Source: CAZFLD01 sp964519835 (GTDB lineage: Bacteria; Spirochaetota; Spirochaetia; DSM-27196; CAZFLD01). From it: 64,000 nt of DNA. This document shows, in pieces, positions 33,730 through 41,311 of this stretch. Every line of letters begins with the position of its first letter. Positions within the stretch are counted from its first letter, which is position 1. The stretch lies in assembly GCA_964519835.1 (NCBI GenBank), contig CAZFLD010000004.1, positions 1-64,000 of the forward strand, written 5' to 3'. A program made the translations under genes and the position numbers. The notes beneath the pieces are model-generated. The model did not search any database. It was not told the origin of the DNA and saw only the letters and a list, made by a program, of their open reading frames with translations.

Positions 33730-34035
33730 TTAGTTCTCGCGTAAGGGCCAGGCCGCTTCTTTGAGTTCCTTGCCGGGCCGAAACACCGCAACGCCGTGAT
33801 CTCTCACGCTCACAATTTCTCCGGTCTTTGGGTTCCTGGCGCGTTCCCGGCCTTTTCGGGTCCGGATCTCGAACGTGCCGAAGCCGCGAAACTCAACAAC
33901 ACGATCCTCAATAAGGGCATCTTTGACGTTTTCGAAAAACGAGTCCAATATTCGGTGAATGTCTTTTTTGCTTAGTCCCGAGGACTCGGAGATGCTTTCA
34001 ACTATCTCGGCCTTGGTCAGTTTCTCTTTGAGCAT
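33730..34035 (-). CDS. HU/IHF-family DNA-binding protein
   Basis: This 101-aa basic protein has the HU fold: KLTKAEIVESISESSGLSKKDI, a helix to FFENVKDALIEDR, and the DNA-binding arm VEFRGFGTFEIRTRKGRERARNPKTGE. A normal C-terminus PGKELKEAAW follows. The ATG at 34035 (MLKEKLTK) has GGGGGA upstream; the longer frame from 34062 lacks this. It follows rpsT after about 140 nt. Confidence 0.93.
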   Translation of the reverse strand: MLKEKLTKAEIVESISESSGLSKKDIHRILDSFFENVKDALIEDRVVEFRGFGTFEIRTRKGRERARNPKTGEIVSVRDHGVAVFRPGKELKEAAWPLREN

Positions 34036-34074
34036 GAATCCCCCCTGGGCTGCGCAACGCAAATGCTATTACGT

Positions 34075-34101
34075 CCGTCGGTCTATAGCGGAGTCCGACG
34101 G
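34075..34101. other. Stem-loop between rpsT and HU genes
   Basis: CCGTCGG (34075-34081) and CCGACGG (34095-34101) form a perfect 7-bp stem with a 13-nt loop in the leader of the HU gene. There is no T-run, so an attenuator or processing site is as likely as a terminator. Confidence 0.35.
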
Positions 34102-34173
34102 TTTCGAGCTGGACGGCATCCTGAGCCGACACGGCGGACCGGCGGCACCCGAAACCTGGTAGCGCGTCAGGGA

Positions 34174-34449
34174 CTATGCCTCCGGCTTGTGAAGCTCTGC
34201 CAGCCGCGCGTGCAAGCGAGATTTCTTCCGAGCCGCGTTGTTTTTATGGTAAATTCCTTTTCCTGCCGCGGTATCAAGGAGCTTAGAAAGCTCTCGAAAC
34301 CCGGCCGTTGCCGCATCCGTGTCCTTGGCCTCAACGGCGGTCAGAAACTTCTTTGTCGCTGTTCTTACTTTGCTTCGTGCCGTACGATTCCTGAGACGGC
34401 TCTTTTCGCTCTGCCGGTGACGCTTTGCCGCCGAACCGTGATCTGCCAA
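34174..34449 (-). CDS. rpsT: 30S ribosomal protein S20
   Basis: This 91-aa basic protein has the S20 pattern SAAKRHRQSEKSRLRNR near its N-terminus, then TARSKVRTATKKFL and GKGIYHKNNAARKKSRLHARL. The start codon is TTG at 34449 (giving MADHGSAAKRH), preceded by GGAGG with six bases of spacing; an earlier TTG at 34455 touches the ribosome binding site and is unlikely. TTG is a rare start for a ribosomal protein, but S20 in E. coli is also started by a non-ATG codon. A promoter lies just upstream. Confidence 0.95.
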   Translation of the reverse strand: MADHGSAAKRHRQSEKSRLRNRTARSKVRTATKKFLTAVEAKDTDAATAGFRELSKLLDTAAGKGIYHKNNAARKKSRLHARLAELHKPEA

Positions 34450-34487
34450 AATCAACCTCCATGTGCTGCTATTGCAAGCAGGAACGT

Positions 34488-34516
34488 AACTTACCAGATC
34501 GGTATGTCGCTGTCAA
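34488..34516 (-). promoter_or_regulatory. Promoter of rpsT
   Basis: On the minus strand TTGACA (34516-34511) and TAAGTT (34493-34488) are 17 bases apart. The -35 is perfect, the -10 is weak. Transcription would start near 34480, about 30 bases before the TTG start. Confidence 0.5.
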
Positions 34517-34560
34517 CAATTCGCTGAAGCGTATTGCCCCCCAACTTCACGGGGTGCGGG

Positions 34561-34587
34561 TTGATCGCGGGCACTCTTCTGTATAGT
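34561..34587 (+). promoter_or_regulatory. Candidate promoter for plsC and the ABC exporter
   Basis: TTGATC (34561-34566) and TATAGT (34582-34587) are 15 bases apart, which is short. The -10 is good; the start codon lies 63 bases downstream. Confidence 0.35.
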
Positions 34588-34650
34588 TTTTTCTGATACC
34601 CAACCGGTGCGGCGAGTGGCCAACTAGTCCGGTGAAACAAAGGAGGCTTT

Positions 34651-35418
34651 GTGGGTCGCATTGTGTTTACCGCGTGTTTGCTGTCGCAGCTTTTTTTCTG
34701 GGACATGCGACTCAAGCTTACAAAGATCGCTTCGACCAAGCGAGTCAAACGATACATCACCAATAACATCTCCCGGATGGCCCGGAAGCTATTCGGATTT
34801 GCTCGTCAGTATGTTGGCCTGAGGCTCTCGGTAGACCGAGGCGGCGTTCCCGACATACCAAAGCGATTTGTCATCGTGTCAAACCACCAGAGCCTTATCG
34901 ACATCGCGGCGATCTTGGCCGCATTCCCCGACCGTCGGCTCCGATTTGTAGCCAAGCGGCAGCTCGCGTATGGATTCCCGGCGGTCAGCCCCATTCTCCG
35001 CTACGAGCGCCACGCGTTGATCGACCGCGGCAAAAACTTCGCAGCATCGATGCGGGCGATCAAGCGGCTTGCAAGGCCGGCGGATTTGGACATTTGTCCG
35101 GTGGTGTTCGCCGAGGGCACAAGGTCACGAGACGGTGTAGTCCGCAAGTTCCGAGCGGGGGCCGTACGAACGATCGCTTCCGAACGGTCGCTTCCTATCG
35201 TAGGCGTGGCCGTAGACGGGGGGTATCGGCTCTCGACCATGGGGGACTTGGCCAGAAACGCCGGCCGCACGGTGTACAGAGTGGCCACGGTTGGTGTAGC
35301 GCAGCCGCCGAAGGACAAACGCCAAATGGAAACCGTCTTGGCTCAAATGCAGCAACTGATAGAATCGAGGATCGACGCTTGGCGACGGTCCGTCGCCTCA
35401 TCTGTGGCCCAAGGGTAA
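34651..35418 (+). CDS. plsC: 1-acyl-sn-glycerol-3-phosphate acyltransferase
   Basis: This 255-aa membrane enzyme adds the second acyl chain in phosphatidic acid synthesis. The catalytic motif NHQSLID and the phosphate-binding motif FAEGTRSRDG fit the PlsC family. A hydrophobic N-terminal segment (IVFTACLLSQLFFW) anchors it. The GTG start at 34651 has AAAGGAGG four bases upstream. It is followed 4 nt later by two ABC exporter genes, so the set may supply and export a lipid. Confidence 0.9.
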   Translation: MGRIVFTACLLSQLFFWDMRLKLTKIASTKRVKRYITNNISRMARKLFGFARQYVGLRLSVDRGGVPDIPKRFVIVSNHQSLIDIAAILAAFPDRRLRFVAKRQLAYGFPAVSPILRYERHALIDRGKNFAASMRAIKRLARPADLDICPVVFAEGTRSRDGVVRKFRAGAVRTIASERSLPIVGVAVDGGYRLSTMGDLARNAGRTVYRVATVGVAQPPKDKRQMETVLAQMQQLIESRIDAWRRSVASSVAQG

Positions 35419-35422
35419 GCCT

Positions 35423-37219
35423 GTGTTGAAAGAATTTCGTACGTTACTGCCTTACATCAAGCAGTACCGCCTAAGCTACATTTTTGGGCTTTTGAGCCTT
35501 GTTGTAACAAGTGGCGCTCAACTTCTCATACCGCAATTCATCCGCCAATCGATCGACACCATTACGGTGGGCAACTTTGCGCTGCAGGCCATCCTCGTCT
35601 TGGTCCTACAAATGGTGGGAGTGGGGCTGATCATTGCGCTTGGCCGCCTGGGCTGGCGTTTTTTTATTCACGGCGCCTCACGCCGCATCGAGGCGCATCT
35701 ACGCACTCGCTTTATGAAGCAGCTATTAATCATGTCGCCGAAGTTTTTCGGCGAGAGGAAGACCGGCGACCTCATGGCAATAGCAACAAACGACATGCAG
35801 GCCATTCGGATGGCTTCTGGGATGGCGTTTGTGGCCTTTACCGACGGTGTGTTTATGACGATTGCCATCCTGATCATTCTTTTCTCACAAAACGCACGGT
35901 TGGCCGCCTTAACGATAATACCTCTCCCCTTTATAACGGCATTGATTGTGTTCCTGGGCCGATTAGTGGGCAAGCTATTCCGGTGGGTCCAGGAGGGCTT
36001 TGCGCGTATGAGCGAGCAAGCCCAGGAAGTCTACGCAGGCATTCGTGTGGTCAAGTCATTTGTCAAAGAAGCCTACTTTTTGCGGCGATTCCAGGACGCA
36101 AACGAGGTCTACAAACAGAGGAACTTGAAACTCGTACGCCTCTGGGGTTTGTTTTTCCCGATGGTCACGTTTCTCGCGGGCCTGACCACGCTTAGCCTCT
36201 TGTTTTTTGGAGGGGACCTTGTTATCACCGGCGCCATCTCGCCGGGAGAGTTTGTCGCCACGCTCAGCTACCTGGAGATGCTGATTTGGCCGGTGTTGGG
36301 TGCGGGTTTTACGGTCAACCTTTTGCAACGGGGAAAAGCTTCGTTGGCCCGCTTAAACGGGGTGCTCAAGGCTGAGCCGGACATCACCGGACCGGAGCGC
36401 ACAAAGACGGCGGACGGCAACCCACCGCCGGGCAAGGGAGCGATAGCGGTTAAAGACCTCAGCTACTCGTACCCCCACCGCCCGGTCGAGGCTGAAGACA
36501 CAGCGAGCATCTCGCCGGTCGTCCTTTCGGACATCTCGTTCCAACTGCCTGGCGGCGGAACACTCGGCATACTCGGTCGGACCGGCAGCGGCAAGAGCAC
36601 ACTGGTAAAGCTCCTTCCACGCCTCATCGACCCGCCGCCGGGGACCGTCTTTGTCGACGGGATCGACGTCCGCGACTACCAGCTCCAAGAGCTCCGAGGC
36701 CTATTCGGTTTTGTTTTGCAAGACACGTTTCTGTTTTCCGCCACTCTCCGGGAAAACATCGGATTTGCCCTCGATGAGCCCAATCAGGCCGCCCTCGACC
36801 GCGTCGCGGAGATATCAACCATCACACGGGACATGGCGCTGTTCCCCGACGGCTGGGACACACAGGTGGGCGAACGCGGCATTACCCTTTCGGGCGGGCA
36901 AAAACAGCGCGTCGCGATAAGCCGGGCGCTGGCCTTGAATCCGCAAATCCTCGTGCTCGACGATGCGTTGAGCGCGGTCGACACGGAGACCGAGGAGAAA
37001 ATCCTCAAAGAGCTAGTCGAATACCGCGAGGGAAAGACCAATATCATCATCTCCCACCGGGTGTCCACGTTGTCGGTTGCCGACCGTATTGTGGTTCTCG
37101 ACGAGGGACGTGTTCTTCAAGCAGGCACTCACAAGGAATTGGTGGCCGTAGACGGCTTCTACCGCGAGATCCACCTGTTGCAGCAGCTCGAAGAACAGAC
37201 CGAAGGCGCGGAGACGTAA
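35423..37219 (+). CDS. ABC exporter half-transporter, degenerate ATPase site
   Basis: This 598-aa protein has a six-helix exporter domain (about 1-320) and an ABC domain: Walker A GRTGSGKST (about 387), signature LSGGQKQR (about 488) and Walker B ILVLDDALSAVDT (about 510). The catalytic Glu after Walker B is Asp, as in TM287 of the heterodimeric TM287/288 exporter. The neighbouring subunit has the reverse combination, so the two probably form an asymmetric heterodimer. The GTG at 35423 is the likely start; a TTG follows directly. It is coupled to plsC by a 4-nt gap. Confidence 0.93.
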   Translation: MLKEFRTLLPYIKQYRLSYIFGLLSLVVTSGAQLLIPQFIRQSIDTITVGNFALQAILVLVLQMVGVGLIIALGRLGWRFFIHGASRRIEAHLRTRFMKQLLIMSPKFFGERKTGDLMAIATNDMQAIRMASGMAFVAFTDGVFMTIAILIILFSQNARLAALTIIPLPFITALIVFLGRLVGKLFRWVQEGFARMSEQAQEVYAGIRVVKSFVKEAYFLRRFQDANEVYKQRNLKLVRLWGLFFPMVTFLAGLTTLSLLFFGGDLVITGAISPGEFVATLSYLEMLIWPVLGAGFTVNLLQRGKASLARLNGVLKAEPDITGPERTKTADGNPPPGKGAIAVKDLSYSYPHRPVEAEDTASISPVVLSDISFQLPGGGTLGILGRTGSGKSTLVKLLPRLIDPPPGTVFVDGIDVRDYQLQELRGLFGFVLQDTFLFSATLRENIGFALDEPNQAALDRVAEISTITRDMALFPDGWDTQVGERGITLSGGQKQRVAISRALALNPQILVLDDALSAVDTETEEKILKELVEYREGKTNIIISHRVSTLSVADRIVVLDEGRVLQAGTHKELVAVDGFYREIHLLQQLEEQTEGAET

Positions 37220-37225
37220 AGCACC

Positions 37226-39313
37226 ATGGAACAAGAGCAAATCGTAAAGGGCTACGATCCCGCCATTATGCGCCGCCTTCTCGGCTACCTCAAACCGTAC
37301 AAGGTCGCCGTTTTGTTCGCGACGCTGGCGTTGATTCTGGGTACCTTGGGCGAGGTACTCACGCCCGTCGTTCTGCAGCGGGCAATCGATGAAGACCTTG
37401 TTGTCTCTTTCTTCCGTGTTCCGGTGGAAGAGGCCGCGCAAGTCACCGAGCTCAAGGTTGATACAAACGATCCGGTAATCGGCGACTACGTCTACATCAA
37501 CGCCAACCGGCTCACCGCGGTCACGGGCGTTCAACGCGACAGGCTTTTTGCCGAGGGGGTTCTCGACAGACAAGAGTACTACCTCGTGGCTATAGACAAT
37601 CCGAGCATTGTCGACCTAGTGCAAACTCGGTCAGAGTTTTTTGTTGCCGACGAGGAGCATGCAGCTCTTCCTATCGAGGCGCTCGATCAGCTCGAGGAAG
37701 AGGAGGTGCGTATCCTCCGAGCCGAGGACATTTCAGGAGTCGCCGAGTCGGCCATAACCCTCCTGGTGCTCCTCCTCAGTGTTTTGGTTTTTACCTTTGT
37801 GCAGGTGTATCTCATGGCGTACACCGGCCAGGGAGTCATGAAGGACATGCGGCTTGCCCTTTTTGGCCACATGGCCCGTCAGTCGTCCGCCTATTTGAGC
37901 AGACATCCGGTAGGAAAGCTGGTGACGCGAGTAACCAACGACGTGGAGACGGTGAATGAGCTTTTCACGACCGTGATCATCAGCTTGGTGAAGGATGTAA
38001 GTCTGATGGCGGGCGTTGTTGTCGCTCTATTCCTGCTCAGTCCCAGCCTCGGACTGGTAACCGTCTTGTCGCTTCCGCCTGTCCTGATACTCACCGCTGT
38101 TTTTCGTGCACGGGCCCGGGATGCCTATCGTCGGGTTCGGCTCTGGGTAAGCAAAGTAAACGCCTTTTTGTCCGAACATATTTCCGGAATGGCGGTCGTA
38201 CAGATATTCGCTCGAGAACGGCGCACCGATGACGAGTTCGAGAAAAACAACACGGCCCTTACGAAGGCAAACCTCGGCGAAATGTACGTGTTTGCCGTCT
38301 TCCGCCCGGCCATCGAGTTTTTGCTAACAGTCTCTATCGGCGTCGTGATCTATTTCGGCGCGCGGTTCTTCGTAGACGGCGTAGTGTCACTGGGAGTTTT
38401 GGTCGCCTTTATCAACCTTATCCAGCGGTTCTACCGGCCCATTATGGACATTTCCGAGAAGTTCACGATCCTGCAGTCGGCGATGGCCGGAAGCGAACGG
38501 GTGTTCCAGCTCTTGGACGACAAAGAACAAATCGCCGATGGAGGCGAGCGACGGTTCTCACACCCGGTTTCCGGGAAGATAGAATTCGACAACGTTGTCT
38601 TCGCCTACAAAAAGGATGAGCCGGTTATCCGTAATCTGTCCTTTGAAGTAGAGCCGGGAGAAACAATTGCGGTAGTGGGCTATACCGGCGCCGGAAAGAC
38701 GACAATTGCGAATTTGCTCACCCGTATGTGGGACATCGACAGCGGATCGATCCGTGTAGACGGAGTGGACATCAGGGATGTGCCGTTGGACGAGCTGCGC
38801 AGTGTGATTCAGCCGATTCAACAGGACGTCTTCCTATTCAGCGATACCGTCGCCGAAAACATCTCTTTGGGCCTCCCGTTGCCGGAAGAGGCGGTGCGTC
38901 GCGCGGCGGAAGTTGTGCAGGCCGCGCCGTTTATCGAGGCCCTAGAGCAGGGATATCAGACCAACCTCAACGAGGGGGCCACCAACATTTCCACCGGGCA
39001 GCGGCAGCTCATCTCTTTTGCACGTGTCATCGCCCACGACCCGCGCGTTATCGTTTTGGATGAAGCCACCGCCAACATCGACACGGAGACCGAGCAGCTG
39101 ATTCAGAAGGCAATGGAGGTTGTATTGGACGGGCGTACGTCACTGGTGATTGCGCACCGACTCTCGACAATCAAACACGCGGACCGAATACTGGTTTTGT
39201 CACACGGACAATTGGTGGAAATGGGCCAACACGATGAGCTCATCGCCCAGCGCGGGGTCTACTACAACCTTTATCGGCTTCAATACGCTCAGGGAGAAAA
39301 ACTTACAAACTAG
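37226..39313 (+). CDS. ABC exporter half-transporter with an extra periplasmic-side insertion
   Basis: This 695-aa protein pairs with the preceding one. The ABC domain has Walker A GYTGAGKTT (about 485), signature variant NISTGQRQ (about 587) and a full Walker B with catalytic Glu, VIVLDEATANIDTET (about 608). Between the first and second membrane helices (about residues 55-170) there is a soluble insertion of about 110 residues, rich in Glu, Val and Asp, not found in standard MsbA-type exporters. A similar inserted segment is known in some two-component exporters of Firmicutes and spirochaetes. Both subunits are needed because this one carries the signature for the active site formed with its partner. 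Confidence 0.92.
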   Translation: MEQEQIVKGYDPAIMRRLLGYLKPYKVAVLFATLALILGTLGEVLTPVVLQRAIDEDLVVSFFRVPVEEAAQVTELKVDTNDPVIGDYVYINANRLTAVTGVQRDRLFAEGVLDRQEYYLVAIDNPSIVDLVQTRSEFFVADEEHAALPIEALDQLEEEEVRILRAEDISGVAESAITLLVLLLSVLVFTFVQVYLMAYTGQGVMKDMRLALFGHMARQSSAYLSRHPVGKLVTRVTNDVETVNELFTTVIISLVKDVSLMAGVVVALFLLSPSLGLVTVLSLPPVLILTAVFRARARDAYRRVRLWVSKVNAFLSEHISGMAVVQIFARERRTDDEFEKNNTALTKANLGEMYVFAVFRPAIEFLLTVSIGVVIYFGARFFVDGVVSLGVLVAFINLIQRFYRPIMDISEKFTILQSAMAGSERVFQLLDDKEQIADGGERRFSHPVSGKIEFDNVVFAYKKDEPVIRNLSFEVEPGETIAVVGYTGAGKTTIANLLTRMWDIDSGSIRVDGVDIRDVPLDELRSVIQPIQQDVFLFSDTVAENISLGLPLPEEAVRRAAEVVQAAPFIEALEQGYQTNLNEGATNISTGQRQLISFARVIAHDPRVIVLDEATANIDTETEQLIQKAMEVVLDGRTSLVIAHRLSTIKHADRILVLSHGQLVEMGQHDELIAQRGVYYNLYRLQYAQGEKLTN

Positions 39314-39314
39314 C

Positions 39315-40217
39315 CTATAGGACGGTGATCGTCCATTTGCGCTTGTCTTGATCAAACACCAGCTCGCCGGGGCCAAGATCCAGATACCGCCCATCTGGAC
39401 TCGACAGGCGCACTCGGTGAGTAAGAACGTTTATCTCGTTGACGCGAAAGGTGGAGCCGTCAAACGGAATTCGAGCCCCTTCCTTTGGCAACGACTTACG
39501 CTCTACCTCGTAGAGCGCATGCTCATAGGCGAGGCAGCACAAGAGCCGACCACAGGGACCACTTATCTTTGTTGAATTCAAGCTCAGATTCTGTGTCTTG
39601 GCCATCTTGATGGATACGGGCTGGAGCCGGTCGCTAACGCCGTGGCAGCAATACACACGGCCACACACTCCATTGCCACCAAGCATTCTGGACTCGTCCC
39701 GCACTCCAACCTGCCGCAGCTCCACCCGTGTTCGGAGCTCTGCCACCAGATCCTTCACCAGACCTCGGAAATCTATTCTCGACTCCGCGGTAAAAAAGAA
39801 AAGAACCTTTGAATCGTTGAGCACGTAGTGCGCGAGTACCAGCTTCATCGGCAGCCGATGCCGCTCGATCTTGCGCACACACACCTCATGCGCCTCGGCA
39901 GCACGTTCTTTGTGGGACCGATAACGGGCATAATCCTCATCGGAGGCATGACGCTTCACGGCACGGACCTCTTTCCACGCCTTTCCTCCGGTATCACTCA
40001 CCGGACCTATTACGCGCGCCAAATCAACGCCGTATTTTGTGTCTACTACCACCAATTCGCGGGCTTTTAGGGGCACTGCCTCGGTGGACTCCACGAGCTC
40101 GGTCTCTTCCGTATCAAGCACTCTTACGACGGCCCGTCCGCCGGGCTCCATGGCCTCAGCCAACGTCTTTGTTTCACACACATCACTATCGCATGGAGTA
40201 GTGTCACAATCCATCAT
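39315..40217 (-). CDS. yaaT: PSP1-domain protein, YaaT/RicT family
   Basis: This 300-aa protein matches YaaT (RicT), a subunit of the RicAFT Fe-S complex that affects RNase Y and phosphorelay in Bacillus. The Cys-rich motifs are present: GNGVCGRVYCCHGVSDRLQP and GPCGRLLCCLAYE, with the invariant VSIKMAKTQNLSLN between them. ATG 40217 (the first of two adjacent ATGs) has GGAG seven bases upstream. The frame stays open upstream into the 27-bp hairpin repeats, where it would read LLLAAPSAV in tandem; that longer form is unlikely. It converges on the ABC exporter gene with a 1-nt gap. Confidence 0.92.
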   Translation of the reverse strand: MMDCDTTPCDSDVCETKTLAEAMEPGGRAVVRVLDTEETELVESTEAVPLKARELVVVDTKYGVDLARVIGPVSDTGGKAWKEVRAVKRHASDEDYARYRSHKERAAEAHEVCVRKIERHRLPMKLVLAHYVLNDSKVLFFFTAESRIDFRGLVKDLVAELRTRVELRQVGVRDESRMLGGNGVCGRVYCCHGVSDRLQPVSIKMAKTQNLSLNSTKISGPCGRLLCCLAYEHALYEVERKSLPKEGARIPFDGSTFRVNEINVLTHRVRLSSPDGRYLDLGPGELVFDQDKRKWTITVL

Positions 40218-40280
40218 ACGGCTTCTCCGTTTATTAACACATACACGCTCTTCGAGCCAAAATCCCTCAAGACCGTGGGG

Positions 40281-40361
40281 CAGAAGCACCGCAGACGGTG
40301 CTGCTAACAGAAGCACCGCAGACGGTGCTGCTAACAGAAGCACCGCAGACGGTGCTGTTAC
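40281..40361. repeat. Three tandem 27-bp units, each forming a hairpin
   Basis: The unit starts CAGAAGCACCGCAG and occurs three times in a row (40281-40307, 40308-40334, 40335-40361), the last with two changes at its end. Each unit contains AGCACCG-CAGA-CGGTGCT, a perfect 7-bp stem with a 4-nt loop. The array begins at the yaaR stop codon (40358) and ends 64 bases before the yaaT start. It may control mRNA stability, termination or translation of yaaT. There are no T-runs after the stems. The exact period of 27 is a multiple of three, so no frame is lost. Confidence 0.9.
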
Positions 40362-40846
40362 TGCAGCAGGTCGACCAGGAGGCCGTTTATCTCTTCGACG
40401 CGGCGTAGGATCTCTAGTTGCTCCTGTTGGGACTCAATAACGGTCGCGGCGAGTTTCTCAAGGTTGTCGTTTATGACAGTTATAGTGGAAAACTTCTTCC
40501 GGCGCAAGATATTCCTGCCCGAGGTAGTCTCCTGCACCGAGTAGGCGTCGCCGAGGATTGCCTTGAGCAGCTTACCGACCGACCGACGGTAGCGTTTGAC
40601 GACATCAAGCCCGGGATCGTCCACAAGCTCTTTCCCCAATCGGTCGACTTCTTCGAGCATCTCTTGAAGATCCCGATGCTGGGGAGACTCGTCGCGGGAC
40701 TTCGTCTCACGCATTTCCTCAACACGACGCACCAGAGTCTTTTCGAACTGATTTGGCGTTGCTTTCTCGGCACGGCGCGATCCCCCGCCCGACCGGCCGC
40801 GTGCGCGACTGTAGCCGGGTTCCGGAAGTCCGCCAATTCGCGCCAC
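40358..40846 (-). CDS. yaaR: YaaR-like protein (DUF327)
   Basis: This 162-aa helical protein matches the YaaR family that lies next to yaaT in Firmicutes. Conserved parts are EEVDRLGKELVDDPGLDVVKRYRRSVGKLLKAIL, split here into LGKELVDDPGLDVVKRYRR and KLLKAILGDAYSV, and NILRRKKFSTITVINDNLEKL. No membrane segment or catalytic motif is visible. The GTG at 40846 lies 2 nt after the bactofilin stop. In Bacillus holB sits between yaaR and yaaT; here that gene is missing and the hairpin repeats take its place. The function is unknown. Confidence 0.85.
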   Translation of the reverse strand: MARIGGLPEPGYSRARGRSGGGSRRAEKATPNQFEKTLVRRVEEMRETKSRDESPQHRDLQEMLEEVDRLGKELVDDPGLDVVKRYRRSVGKLLKAILGDAYSVQETTSGRNILRRKKFSTITVINDNLEKLAATVIESQQEQLEILRRVEEINGLLVDLLQ

Positions 40847-40848
40847 GT

Positions 40849-41304
40849 CTACCCGCTCTCGGCCTGACGAGCGCCCACAACATCGAGGTCGCGGGACCGT
40901 CCGTAGTCACGACGGAGGTAGATGGCACGGGGTGTGGTCTTTGTTCCCGGTCTTACCGCCCGCGGACCGATCACAAAGCTCCCGTCGATTAAGACGCCCT
41001 CTTCCGCGATGAGTCGTGGCGCATAGATATCGCCCAAAACCACGGCGGACGCCAGGATGACCACCTTGTCCCGGGCGTTGATCTCGCCGTGGAACATGCC
41101 GCCGATAACGATAACCGACGCGTCGATAACACAGTCGGCACGACCGCACCGCCCTACAATCACTTTGCCTTGAGTGTGGATTGATCCACTGAAATCGCCG
41201 TCTATTCGTAGGAGCCCGGTAAGCTCCAAATCGCCACGAAAGTGCGTGCCCTCGCCGACGATGGAGTTTACCAGGGCGTCTTCAGGCGCCTTGTTTCTTT
41301 TCAT
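40849..41304 (-). CDS. Bactofilin, copy 2
   Basis: This 151-aa bactofilin has the core repeats GEGTHFRGDLELTGLLRIDG, GSIHTQGKVIVG, IVIGGMFHGEINARDKVVI and DIYAPRLIAEEGVLIDG. The last 30 residues are basic and variable. Bactofilins recruit or localise cell-wall hydrolases; the M23 gene directly upstream is the natural partner. It has no clear ribosome binding site, and starts 8 nt after the M23 stop. It follows the same arrangement as the bactofilin-M23 pairs known in Leptospira and Helicobacter. Confidence 0.9.
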   Translation of the reverse strand: MKRNKAPEDALVNSIVGEGTHFRGDLELTGLLRIDGDFSGSIHTQGKVIVGRCGRADCVIDASVIVIGGMFHGEINARDKVVILASAVVLGDIYAPRLIAEEGVLIDGSFVIGPRAVRPGTKTTPRAIYLRRDYGRSRDLDVVGARQAESG

Positions 41305-41311
41305 GACGGGT

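Noticed and set aside
40217..40343. Longer YaaT with a repeated hydrophobic N-terminus
   Set aside because: The frame through the hairpin repeats is open, but the ribosome binding site and family alignment support ATG 40217.
40281..40361. Possible CRISPR array
   Set aside because: The units are directly adjacent with no spacers and each is a palindrome; there are no cas genes nearby.
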